DNA of 64,000 bases from positions 1 to 64,000 of the forward strand of contig NZ_MUNW01000064.1 of NCBI RefSeq assembly GCF_002002725.1, given 5' to 3'. Positions 56,646 to 64,000 of this stretch are shown piece after piece. A program made the translations under genes and the position numbers. Source of the DNA: Sinorhizobium sp. A49 (GTDB lineage: Bacteria; Pseudomonadota; Alphaproteobacteria; Rhizobiales; Rhizobiaceae). The notes under the pieces are model-generated. The model was not told the DNA's origin and made no database searches. It saw only the letters and a list, made by a program, of their open reading frames with translations. The stretch's first letter is position 1. The number at the start of each line of letters is the position of its first letter.

Positions 56646-58712
56646 TTAGTTTCCTCTGCCGCGCGGCTTGCCACCGGCCGGACGTCCACCGCCACCAGGA
56701 CGGCCGCCACCGGGCTTGCCGCCACGCGGGCCGCCCGAGCGTTCGCCGAAGGACTTGCCGCCGGACGGTTTGCCACCGAAGGACTTGCCGCGGGGCTTGT
56801 CGCCGAACGGACGGTCGCCACCCTCACGACGTGGCGGACGATCGCCCTCCGCGCGTGGGGTTCTCGGCTTGTCGGAATAGCTGCGCGGGCCGCCTTCGGA
56901 GCGAGCAGGCCGATCACCGAACGGGCGGTCGCCACCCTCGCGACGTGGCGGACGATCGCCCTCGGTGCGTGGGCCTCTCGGCTTGTCGGAATAGCTGCGC
57001 GGGCCGCCTTCGGCGCGGGCCGGCCGATCGCCACGCGGGCGATCGCCGCCTTCGCGACGTGCCGGGCGGTCGCCGTCGGCGCGCGGGAACCGCGGCTTGT
57101 CGGAGAAGCTGCGCGGGCCACCCTCGGAACGGGCCGGCCGGTCGCCGCCTTCGCGGCGAGGCGGACGGTCACCATGGTCGCGCGACTTGCGGTCGCCCGC
57201 ATCGCCCGATTTGCGACGGCCGAAGCCGCCATCACGACCTTCGTCCTTGCCCTTGCGAGCGGGTTCGCTGGCACTGATCCATTCGCCCTCTTCATCCCGG
57301 CGCTTGATCGGTGCGGCGGACGCCGGACGATCATAGTCCCTGGGCGCGCCGCCCTTGCGGTCGGGATCGAACTTGCCGGACGATTTCGTCGCAAAGCCAT
57401 CCTTGGTGCGGCCGTAGCGCTTGGTTGTCGGTGCGCCTTCCGGACGCTCGCGGCGAGCCGGCTTTGCCGAAGCATCGCCTTCAGCCGATTTCGGCTTCTT
57501 CTCGGCCAGTGGACGGGCACCGGGCGCCATCCAGACGTTGGCCGTGCGGGCGCGCTGCGCCGGGGTGCGCTTCGGCCGATCCTCGAACTTGGCGTCGCCG
57601 CGGTCGTCGCGCGGCCCACCCTTGCCACGGGGAGCATCCTTGCCGCGGCCACCGTCGCGGCGGTCGTCACGACGGGTGTCGAGCTTCGAAAGCGCGCGCT
57701 CGCGCTTGTCTTCCGGCTTTTCCCAACGATTGGCGCGTTCGGGCTTGCGCGTGTCGGAGGCTTCGGCTTCCGGCGCTTCGTTCGCGACGGTTGCGGACGG
57801 ATCATTGTAGAGCGGCGCGTCGAAGTTCGCCTTGGCGTCTTCGATCAGGCGCGGTCCGAGCTGATCACGCAGCGTCCGGCCACGGATTTCCTGCACGTGT
57901 CCTTCCGGCAGTTCGCCGAGCTGGAACGGGCCGTAGGAGATGCGAATGAGGCGATTGACGTCGAGGCCGAGCGCGCCGAGTACGTTCTTGATTTCGCGGT
58001 TCTTGCCTTCGCGCAGACCCATCGTGATCCAGACATTCGAACCCTGCACGCGGTCGAGGGTCGCCTCGATGCCGCCGTAAAGCACGCCGTCGACGGCAAT
58101 ACCGTCCTTCAGCTTGTCCAGTTCGTCCTGGTCGATTTCGCCATGGGCGCGCACGCGATAGCGGCGCAGCCAGCCGGTCGACGGAAGTTCGAGCACGCGG
58201 GCAAGTCCGCCATCATTCGTCAGCAGCAACAGGCCTTCGGTATTGATGTCGAGGCGGCCGATCGACAGCACGCGCGGCAACTCGTCCGGCAGGTTGTCAA
58301 AGACCGTCGGACGGCCTTCCGGATCGGCATTGGTGGTCACCAGTCCGGCCGGCTTGTGGTAGAGCCACAGGCGCGTGCGCTCGATGCCGCGGATCGCATG
58401 TCCATCCACTTCGATATGGTCGGCAAGGGTCGCGTTGACAACAGGCGTATCGAGGACGACACCGTTGAGACTGACCCGGCCTTCCATGATCATGCGCTCG
58501 ATATCGCGGCGGGACGCAACGCCGGCGCGCGCCAGGATCTTGGAGATGCGCTGCGGCTCGTCGGCGCTTGCGACGGCGGGCTTCGGACCAGCCTTGGGCG
58601 GACGCGAGGCTCCGGCCTGAGGCGCTGCCGCCTTCTTGCCAGCGAAATTAGGTTTCTTGTCCCGGCCAGCGGGCTTGCCGCCAGGCCGTGTGGGCTTGTC
58701 TTTGGATGTCAT
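56646..58712 (-). CDS. rluB: RluB-type pseudouridine synthase with long repetitive basic tail
   Basis: 688 residues. Basic N-terminal tail, S4 RNA-binding domain (about 54-100), then the RsuA/RluB catalytic core with the nucleophile Asp155 in GRLDINTEGLLLL and GLREGKNREIKNVL, ending near residue 290. The remaining 390 residues are low-complexity, rich in Arg, Gly, Asp, Pro and Lys. Within this tail is a tandem 38-residue repeat (units of GGPRSYSDKPRGPRTEGDRP type), ending in a Gly/Arg-rich segment. Core enzymes are usually 250-300 residues; rhizobial forms do have tails. The enzyme modifies 23S rRNA near position 2605 in E. coli. Confidence 0.93.
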   Translation of the reverse strand: MTSKDKPTRPGGKPAGRDKKPNFAGKKAAAPQAGASRPPKAGPKPAVASADEPQRISKILARAGVASRRDIERMIMEGRVSLNGVVLDTPVVNATLADHIEVDGHAIRGIERTRLWLYHKPAGLVTTNADPEGRPTVFDNLPDELPRVLSIGRLDINTEGLLLLTNDGGLARVLELPSTGWLRRYRVRAHGEIDQDELDKLKDGIAVDGVLYGGIEATLDRVQGSNVWITMGLREGKNREIKNVLGALGLDVNRLIRISYGPFQLGELPEGHVQEIRGRTLRDQLGPRLIEDAKANFDAPLYNDPSATVANEAPEAEASDTRKPERANRWEKPEDKRERALSKLDTRRDDRRDGGRGKDAPRGKGGPRDDRGDAKFEDRPKRTPAQRARTANVWMAPGARPLAEKKPKSAEGDASAKPARRERPEGAPTTKRYGRTKDGFATKSSGKFDPDRKGGAPRDYDRPASAAPIKRRDEEGEWISASEPARKGKDEGRDGGFGRRKSGDAGDRKSRDHGDRPPRREGGDRPARSEGGPRSFSDKPRFPRADGDRPARREGGDRPRGDRPARAEGGPRSYSDKPRGPRTEGDRPPRREGGDRPFGDRPARSEGGPRSYSDKPRTPRAEGDRPPRREGGDRPFGDKPRGKSFGGKPSGGKSFGERSGGPRGGKPGGGRPGGGGRPAGGKPRGRGN
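56800..57175. repeat. 114-bp tandem repeat inside rluB, about three copies
   Basis: The landmark GTCGGAATAG recurs at 56871 and 56985, and as GTCGGAGAAG at 57099, always 114 bp apart. The unit codes for 38 residues. Copies differ at scattered bases, so the array is not recent. Confidence 0.85.
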
Positions 58713-58785
58713 TTGTGTTGCCTGCCTTTTGCGGCTGTCCTATCAGGTCAAAGCCCGTGGGTTAAGAGAAATTATTGTTTGAGCG

Positions 58786-59235
58786 ATGGCTGATACGACA
58801 CGCTTCATGGATGCGGCCCTGGAAGAGGCCAAAAAAGCGGGCCAGCGCGGCGAAGTGCCGATCGGCGCCGTCATCGTTTTCGATGGCGAGATCATCGCGC
58901 GCGCCGGAAATCGTACCCGCGAACTCAACGATGTAACCGCCCATGCCGAGGTCGTTGCCATTCGCGAAGCGTCCATTGTGCTCAATGACGAGCGGCTGAG
59001 CGGCGCCGACCTCTATGTCACCCTGGAGCCATGCACGATGTGTGCGGCGGCAATTTCCTTTGCCCGCATCCGTCGCCTCTATTATGGCGCCGAAGACCCA
59101 AAGGGTGGTGCTGTCGACAGCGGCGTGCGCTTTTACGGCTCGCCGACATGCCATCACGTGCCCGACGTCTATTCAGGGCTCGCCGAGCGCGAAGCCGCGG
59201 ACATTCTCAAGGGGTTCTTTGCCGGAAAACGCTGA
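58786..59235 (+). CDS. tadA: tRNA-specific adenosine deaminase
   Basis: Deaminates the wobble A34 of tRNA-Arg(ACG) to inosine. 149 residues of the cytidine-deaminase fold: HAE at 53-55 (zinc His and proton-shuttle Glu), PCTMC at 82-86 (zinc Cys83 and Cys86), and RRLYYGAEDPKGGAVDSG. It is divergent from rluB across 73 bp. Confidence 0.94.
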   Translation: MADTTRFMDAALEEAKKAGQRGEVPIGAVIVFDGEIIARAGNRTRELNDVTAHAEVVAIREASIVLNDERLSGADLYVTLEPCTMCAAAISFARIRRLYYGAEDPKGGAVDSGVRFYGSPTCHHVPDVYSGLAEREAADILKGFFAGKR

Positions 59236-59249
59236 GGCGAGCAAACCTC

Positions 59250-59729
59250 TCAGCCGGCTGCAAAGGACTCGAGTGCCGGGCCTGCGAGCCGATACCGCGT
59301 CCACTCCGACATCGGCTCGGCGCCGACGGCCTCGTAAACGCGAATTGCCGGCTCGTTCCAATCGAGCACGCTCCACTCGAAGCGGCCACACCCTTCCTCG
59401 ACGGCGATCCTGGCGAGATGCTTCAAAAGCATCTTGCCGGCGCCGGAACCGCGGCAATCCGGTGTGACATAGAGGTCTTCGAGATAGAGCCCCTTGCGGG
59501 CCTGCCAGGTGGAATAGTTGTAGAACCACATGGCGAAACCGGCCGGCTTGCCGTCCTTCTCGCAGATCACCGCACGGGTGAGCGCGTCCGGACCAAAGAG
59601 CGACGCCTGCAACTGTTCAACGGTTGCCTCGACCGCGTCAGGTTCCTTCTCGTAGATGGCCAGTTCGGTGATGAAGCGCAGGATGGTTTCGGCGTCTTCC
59701 GGTCGCGCGTCGCGAATGCTGATCGTCAT
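59250..59729 (-). CDS. GNAT-family N-acetyltransferase (diamine-acetyltransferase-like)
   Basis: 159 residues beginning ISIRDARPEDAETILRFITE. The acetyl-CoA loop is in LYLEDLYVTPDCRGSGAGK, followed by WSVLDWNEPAIRVYEAVGA. The LEDLYV block and spacing resemble spermidine/thialysine acetyltransferases; the substrate is not certain. It starts 3 bp after the lipoprotein stop. Confidence 0.88.
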   Translation of the reverse strand: MTISIRDARPEDAETILRFITELAIYEKEPDAVEATVEQLQASLFGPDALTRAVICEKDGKPAGFAMWFYNYSTWQARKGLYLEDLYVTPDCRGSGAGKMLLKHLARIAVEEGCGRFEWSVLDWNEPAIRVYEAVGAEPMSEWTRYRLAGPALESFAAG

Positions 59730-59732
59730 GAT

Positions 59733-60353
59733 TTAGAAGGGCCAGTACCACTTGCTGCCGCTATTCTTGACCTGCGCTTCCTTCTTGCGGCGGCGCTCCT
59801 TGGTCTTCTCCGGCTCGCCCAGGTCAGCCTCGGAACCTTCCGGAAGGCGGCGGTATTCGAGCGGCGGATCGCTCAGGAAACGGCGCTTGTCGGAGTAGGC
59901 GCCCATCTCGATCTTGCGCGCTTCGCGGTAGGCTTCCTGCTGCTCCTTGGCCGAAAGGCGGCGGCCATTGGCGCTGGCCTTGGCGAGCGGCGAAACATAG
60001 TTCGGGTTATTCTTGTTGGCGTCGGCTTCTTCGCGCAGACGGTTGCGGGCCTCTTCCGGAGACTCGACCCATTCCGGATTCGCTTCTCGGGTGGCAAGCG
60101 ATTTCTGCGGCTCCACGAGCGCCGTCTGCTGGCCGGACGGAGGCAGCACCAAGCCAGGGCGGGGCTGATACTTGACCGGAGCACCGCTCTTGGGAGCAAT
60201 GCTGACGGCGCTTCCGAGATCGTCCATCAGCTGCTCGCCGGCGGTCTTGTCGGTGCCGTAGGTTGGGCCGCCGATGCAGCCGGAAAGCACCAGACCGCTC
60301 GTCAGAATAGCGGCAACGCCAGCAAACAGTCGCAACTCTCGCGTCATTTCCAT
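59733..60353 (-). CDS. Putative lipoprotein of unknown function
   Basis: 206 residues. A signal sequence ends in a lipobox LVLSGC with the lipid-bearing Cys26. The mature part is polar, rich in Glu, Lys and Arg, with a basic ERRRKKE patch and a KWYWPF terminus. No domain recognised. The gene lies between ileS and the GNAT gene on one strand. Confidence 0.78.
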   Translation of the reverse strand: MEMTRELRLFAGVAAILTSGLVLSGCIGGPTYGTDKTAGEQLMDDLGSAVSIAPKSGAPVKYQPRPGLVLPPSGQQTALVEPQKSLATREANPEWVESPEEARNRLREEADANKNNPNYVSPLAKASANGRRLSAKEQQEAYREARKIEMGAYSDKRRFLSDPPLEYRRLPEGSEADLGEPEKTKERRRKKEAQVKNSGSKWYWPF

Positions 60354-60482
60354 GAAATTCCTTCCAGCCGGCCACCGTCACGTGCGCGGCCACTCAGCGC
60401 CCATGGCGGATAAATCCGCCAAATTTCGGGCAGGTTTTACCGGATGAATGCGGCAAGCGCAATTCATCCGGCAAATGATCCC

Positions 60483-63392
60483 TTAAGCCTTGAAGCCAAG
60501 TTCCCGAAGTGCGGCAGCATCACGGGCAGACACCTCAGGGTAGAGCGCGTCTGAACCGACATCGGTGGTGATCCGCCAGGAGCGGGCGCACTTGCGGCCG
60601 ACAGCCGCCTTAGGCACGACACTGACCTTGGCGACCTCAGGCAGACGGAAGGCGTCGGCAGGGCCCTCGCCCGCGTCCACCGTGATCGACGAGGTGATGC
60701 AGATCTCGGCGAAATCTTCGCCTTCGAGCGCCTTCAACAGCTCCGGGTCGGCGATGTGGACGACCGGAGCAGCCTCAAGCGACGAACCGATGCGCTTTTC
60801 GCGACGTTCGATTTCCAGCGCACCCGTGACGACCGTGCGGACAGCGCGGATCTTTTCCCACTTCGCCTCGAGAGCGTCGTTCTTCCATTCCGCCGGGATT
60901 GCCGGGAACTGTTCGAGATGAACAGAGACCGCGTCGGGATTGCGCGACAGCCAGGCTTCTTCGCAGGTGAAGGGCAGCATCGGCGCCAGCCACAGCACGA
61001 GGCTATCGAACAGCTTGCGGATGACGGCGAGCGCCGAGCGGCGACGAAGGCTCGAGGGTGCGTCGCAATAGAGCGCATCCTTGCGCACGTCGAAATAGAA
61101 GGCGGAAAGCTCGACGTTCGAGAAATCGATCAGCGAGCGGGCGATCCGCTTGAAGTCGAACGCATCATAACCTTCGCGAACGACCTGATCGAGCTCGGCC
61201 AGGCGGTGCAGCATCAGCTTTTCCAGCTCGGGCAGCTCGGCGTAGGCGATCTCCTCGCCCTTGTCGTGCGCCAGCGTGCCCAGCATCCAGCGGATGGTGT
61301 TGCGCAGCTTGCGATAGGCGTCGATGTTGGTCTGGATGATCGTCTTGCCGAGGCGCTGATCTTCCCAATAGTCCGTGGTCATCACCCAGAGGCGCAGGAT
61401 ATCGGCGCCGGCGTCCTTCATCACTTCCTGCGGGGTGACGGTGTTGCCCTTCGACTTCGACATCTTCTCGCCCTTCTCATCCATGGTGAAACCATGGGTG
61501 ACAACGGCGTTGTAGGGCGCACGACCGCGCGTCGCGCAGGATTCGAGCAGCGACGAGTGGAACCAGCCGCGATGCTGGTCGGAGCCTTCGAGATAGACGT
61601 CGGCCGGCCACTTCAGATCAGGACGATCTTCAAGTGTGAACGTATGCGTCGAGCCTGAATCAAACCAGACGTCGAGAATGTCCATGACCTGGTGCCACTT
61701 TTCGTGGTCGTGGTCATTGCCGAGGAAGCGGTCCTTGGCACCTTCGGCAAACCAGGCGTCCGCACCTTCCTGCTCAAAGGCTTCCAGAATGCGGGCGTTG
61801 ACCGCTTCGTCGACCAGGATCTCGCCCTGCTCGCCGGCAAAGATCGCGATCGGCACGCCCCAGGCGCGCTGACGCGAGAGCACCCAGTCCGGACGGCCCT
61901 CGATCATGGCACGCAGGCGGTTTTGGCCGGCACCCGGCACGAAGCGGGTGTCGTCGATGGCAGACAGCGCGCGCGAGCGCAGCGTCGTGCCGTCGCCGAA
62001 GCCCTTGTCCATGTAGACGAACCACTGCGGCGTGTTGCGGAAGATCACCGGCTTCTTGGAGCGCCAGGAATGCGGATAGGAATGCTTCAGGCGGCCGCGT
62101 GCAAACAGCGCATGGCGGGCGATCAGCGCCTTGATCACGCGATCATTGGCGTCGCCCTTCTTGCCCTTGTCGTCAAGCACGCGGCCGGCGCCGCCTTCGG
62201 CGTCCGGGCCGAAGCCGTGGGCATCAGCGGTAAAGTAGCCGGCGTCGTCGACGGTGAACGGGATCGCCGAGGAGATGCCACGGGCTTCAAGCGCGCGGGC
62301 ATTGTCCATCCAGGCGTCAAAGTCCTCGCGGCCGTGGCTGGGCGCCGTGTGCACGAAGCCGGTGCCGGCATCGTCGGTCACATGGTCGCCGTCGAGCAGC
62401 GGCACCTTGAAGGCGTAACCGCCACCGAGGCCATGCAACGGATGGGCGCAGGTGACGGCCGCCAGTTCGGCGCCTTCGATGTCGCGGACGAAATTGAAGG
62501 TGAGCTTGGCCTTGGCAGCGGACTCGTCGGCCAGGCGCTTGGCGAAGATCAGCTTCTCGCCGGGCTGCGGTCCGAAGTCGTTCTCGGCGGTCGCAACTTC
62601 ATAGAGGCCGTAGGCGTAGCGCGACGAGAAGGCAATGGCGCGGTTGCCCGGGATGGTCCAGGGCGTGGTCGTCCAGATCACGACGAAGGTACCGGCCAGA
62701 TCTGCCGCACCTTCGGTGACCGGGAATTTCACCCAGATCATGTCGCTTTCGACATCGGCATATTCGACTTCGGCTTCGGCCAGCGCCGTGCGCTCGACGA
62801 CCGACCACATCACCGGCTTGGAGCCGCGATAGAGCTGGCCCATCTTGGCGATCTTCATCAGTTCGCCGGCGATGCGCGCTTCGGCGTGGAAGTTCATCGT
62901 CGTGTAGGGATTGTCGAAGTCGCCCTCGATGCCAAGACGCTTGAACTCTTCCGCCTGGATCTGGATCCAGCCGGCGGCAAAGTCGCGGCATTCCCTGCGG
63001 AATTCATTGACCGGAACCTCGTCCTTGTTCTGGCCCTTTTCGCGATACTTCTCCTCGATCTTCCATTCGATCGGAAGGCCATGGCAATCCCAGCCCGGCA
63101 CGTAGTTGGCGTCGAAGCCGCGCATCTGGAACGAGCGGTTGATGACATCCTTGAGGATCTTGTTCAGCGCGTGGCCGATATGGATGTTGCCGTTGGCATA
63201 GGGAGGGCCGTCATGCAGCACGAATTTCTCGCGACCGGCGGCCGAGGCACGCAGCTTCTTGTAGAGGCCCATCTTCTGCCAGCGGGCAACTGCTTCCGGC
63301 TCCTTCTGCGGCAGGCCGGCGCGCATCGGAAACTCCGTCTGCGGCAGGTAGAGGGTGGAGGAATAGTCGATCTTCTCAGCGGTCTCTGTCAT
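60483..63392 (-). CDS. ileS: Isoleucyl-tRNA synthetase
   Basis: 969 residues from 63392. Class I synthetase with HIGH at 71-74 ([11 protein letters not shown]), the CP1 editing domain ([17 protein letters not shown]), [13 protein letters not shown] and EKMSKSKGN near residue 640. The anticodon-binding and C-terminal domains are complete. Two earlier in-frame Met codons reach 63425, but the chosen one starts [19 protein letters not shown], as in relatives. It lies downstream of ribF, as is common in proteobacteria. Confidence 0.97.
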   Translation of the reverse strand: MTETAEKIDYSSTLYLPQTEFPMRAGLPQKEPEAVARWQKMGLYKKLRASAAGREKFVLHDGPPYANGNIHIGHALNKILKDVINRSFQMRGFDANYVPGWDCHGLPIEWKIEEKYREKGQNKDEVPVNEFRRECRDFAAGWIQIQAEEFKRLGIEGDFDNPYTTMNFHAEARIAGELMKIAKMGQLYRGSKPVMWSVVERTALAEAEVEYADVESDMIWVKFPVTEGAADLAGTFVVIWTTTPWTIPGNRAIAFSSRYAYGLYEVATAENDFGPQPGEKLIFAKRLADESAAKAKLTFNFVRDIEGAELAAVTCAHPLHGLGGGYAFKVPLLDGDHVTDDAGTGFVHTAPSHGREDFDAWMDNARALEARGISSAIPFTVDDAGYFTADAHGFGPDAEGGAGRVLDDKGKKGDANDRVIKALIARHALFARGRLKHSYPHSWRSKKPVIFRNTPQWFVYMDKGFGDGTTLRSRALSAIDDTRFVPGAGQNRLRAMIEGRPDWVLSRQRAWGVPIAIFAGEQGEILVDEAVNARILEAFEQEGADAWFAEGAKDRFLGNDHDHEKWHQVMDILDVWFDSGSTHTFTLEDRPDLKWPADVYLEGSDQHRGWFHSSLLESCATRGRAPYNAVVTHGFTMDEKGEKMSKSKGNTVTPQEVMKDAGADILRLWVMTTDYWEDQRLGKTIIQTNIDAYRKLRNTIRWMLGTLAHDKGEEIAYAELPELEKLMLHRLAELDQVVREGYDAFDFKRIARSLIDFSNVELSAFYFDVRKDALYCDAPSSLRRRSALAVIRKLFDSLVLWLAPMLPFTCEEAWLSRNPDAVSVHLEQFPAIPAEWKNDALEAKWEKIRAVRTVVTGALEIERREKRIGSSLEAAPVVHIADPELLKALEGEDFAEICITSSITVDAGEGPADAFRLPEVAKVSVVPKAAVGRKCARSWRITTDVGSDALYPEVSARDAAALRELGFKA

Positions 63393-63454
63393 GGTCTTTG
63401 CAATCATCTTTTCCGCGCGGATCATCGCGCATGCGAAAGGGTGGTATCTGGCGC

Positions 63455-63552
63455 ATAACCCCGAAATCCGGATCGATTTTCGGAAGGGATCATGCGCAGC
63501 TTCAAAGTTTCAGAGCGACCTTGGCGCATCCAGGAGACGCGCGGCGCTCTAG
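63455..63552. repeat. Rhizobial mosaic palindrome, copy 4
   Basis: In the ribF-ileS gap. CCGAAATCC and GATTTTCGG, then ATGCGCAG, TTCAAAG, AGCGACC, GCGCATCC and GAGACGCGCGGCGCTCT keep the block order of the other copies. The first hairpin differs in wording from copy 3, so the element is a mosaic. Confidence 0.72.
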
Positions 63553-63694
63553 AAATGACTGGGGCGTCGGAAACGCCGAAATCCCGGACCTTCCGGCGGC
63601 CTAGTGCGCGCGGAAAGCCGGGCCAATAATTCGCTGATCGATGGTCAGTCGACGGTGCCGGGTCATGGTGGCCGGTTGTTTAAGGCGTTTTCGG

Positions 63695-63729
63695 CCTTTT
63701 GAAAAGGTCCGCCGCTTCGGCGCGGCGGA
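63695..63729 (-). terminator. Rho-independent terminator after ribF
   Basis: Read on the minus strand, TCCGCCGC and GCGGCGGA pair around a six-base loop and are followed by CCTTTTC. It starts 7 bp after the ribF stop. A TTTCTTT on the other side could make it bidirectional. Just past the stem is a second palindrome, CCTTTTGAAAAGG. Confidence 0.75.
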
Positions 63730-63735
63730 TTTCTT

Positions 63736-64000
63736 TCAAGCTAAGCTGATCCGGCGGTCGATGTCGCTCAAGGGCGCAACGCCGGAGAGCAACGCCCTCG
63801 CCTCTTCCTCGTCCTGCCGAATCTGGGTCACCAGCGGATCGAGCCCGTCGAACTTCAGCTCGTCGCGCAGGTGACCGAAGAACGAAACCGAACAGACTTC
63901 GCCATAGAGATCGCCGGAAAAATCGAAGACGAAGGTCTCGAGCAGAGCCTCGCCGTCGCTGTCGACGGTCGGGCGCCGGCCAAAGCTCGCGACACCATCA
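63736..64000 (-). CDS. ribF: Riboflavin kinase/FAD synthetase, C-terminal part
   Basis: Only the last 88 residues are in the window; the start is beyond the right edge. VASFGRRPTV, then ALLETFVFDFSGDLYGEVCS and SFFGHLRDELKFDGLDPLV are the end of the RibF flavokinase domain. The enzyme makes FMN and FAD. It precedes ileS on the same strand, a widespread order. Confidence 0.92.
   Translation of the reverse strand, partial: DGVASFGRRPTVDSDGEALLETFVFDFSGDLYGEVCSVSFFGHLRDELKFDGLDPLVTQIRQDEEEARALLSGVAPLSDIDRRISLA

Noticed and set aside
56073-58793. Plus-strand open frame of 906 codons across rsmD and rluB
   Set aside because: Its repetitive Ala/Arg/Thr sequence is the antisense reading of the rluB tail repeats, and it runs through two well-supported genes.
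61692-63458. Plus-strand open frame of 588 codons antisense to ileS
   Set aside because: No recognisable domain; ileS is certain on the minus strand.
1-64000. Prophage, insertion sequence, CRISPR array, toxin-antitoxin island or tRNA-linked integration site
   Set aside because: I found no integrase, transposase, regularly spaced direct repeats, cas genes or tRNA genes; the only repeats are short palindromes and the in-gene rluB array.

Overview
The window looks like chromosomal DNA of a fast-growing rhizobium, most likely Ensifer/Sinorhizobium or a close Rhizobium relative. The evidence is the high GC content, alphaproteobacterial families (DUF2093, DUF2007, DUF4170, split F0 genes with both b and b' subunits), rhizobial mosaic palindromes between genes, an alphaproteobacterial-type SOS box, and a gene order I recall from the S. 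meliloti chromosome. I see no rRNA, tRNA, IS element, prophage, CRISPR array or replication origin. Most of the window is core genome, with a few accessory blocks.

Layout. 1-8.2 kb (minus strand): a DUF2207 membrane protein (cut by the window edge), an EPSP synthase, LemA, a P-loop kinase overlapping glyQ, a small membrane protein, an S49 peptidase, a methyltransferase and DUF2007. 8.3-12.8 kb (plus): polyprenyl diphosphate synthase, a TPR protein, ispE and moaB, closed by a strong terminator at 13.1 kb. 13.2-16.1 kb: a glycosyltransferase-like gene, an SPL-like radical SAM gene behind an SOS box, and rnhB. 16.5-19.3 kb (minus): the F0 operon atpI-B-E-F'-F. 19.5-25.4 kb (minus): SleB-type hydrolase, Kup, CorA and an Mrp ATPase without cysteines. 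25.5 kb: a folded non-coding element. 25.9-27.6 kb: two tandem LuxR solos.

27.7-33.9 kb is a sugar-acid catabolic unit. A divergent IclR regulator faces an SDR dehydrogenase, dgoK, dgoA, an SMP-30 lactonase and an IlvD/Edd dehydratase. Together these can run a De Ley-Doudoroff-like route (galactose to lactone, galactonate, 2-keto-3-deoxygalactonate, its 6-phosphate, then pyruvate plus glyceraldehyde 3-phosphate). A recognisable promoter and operator stand in front of it. 34.5-39.9 kb holds a PRC-barrel protein, then a methylamine-type pair (TMADH/StcD-like flavoprotein and a non-pyrrolysine MttB homologue) with a divergent LysR regulator. 39.9-43.3 kb encodes an EAL protein with a broken GGDEF motif and a PAS/receiver protein.

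43.5-53.1 kb holds mutL, DUF2093, lpxK, an ArsR-rhodanese fusion facing a DUF2938 membrane protein, a HAD phosphatase, waaA, DUF4170, a CysQ-like phosphatase and PmbA. lpxK and waaA both act in lipid A/Kdo assembly. 53.2-64 kb holds a CPA2 antiporter, a patatin, rsmD, an RluB-type pseudouridine synthase with a long repetitive basic tail, tadA, a GNAT, a lipoprotein, ileS and the 3' end of ribF.

The best leads for new biology are the SOS-linked radical SAM gene, the switch-like folded element at 25.5 kb, the MttB/flavoprotein pair without a visible corrinoid partner, the LuxR solo pair, and the palindromic ArsR operator between a rhodanese fusion and DUF2938.
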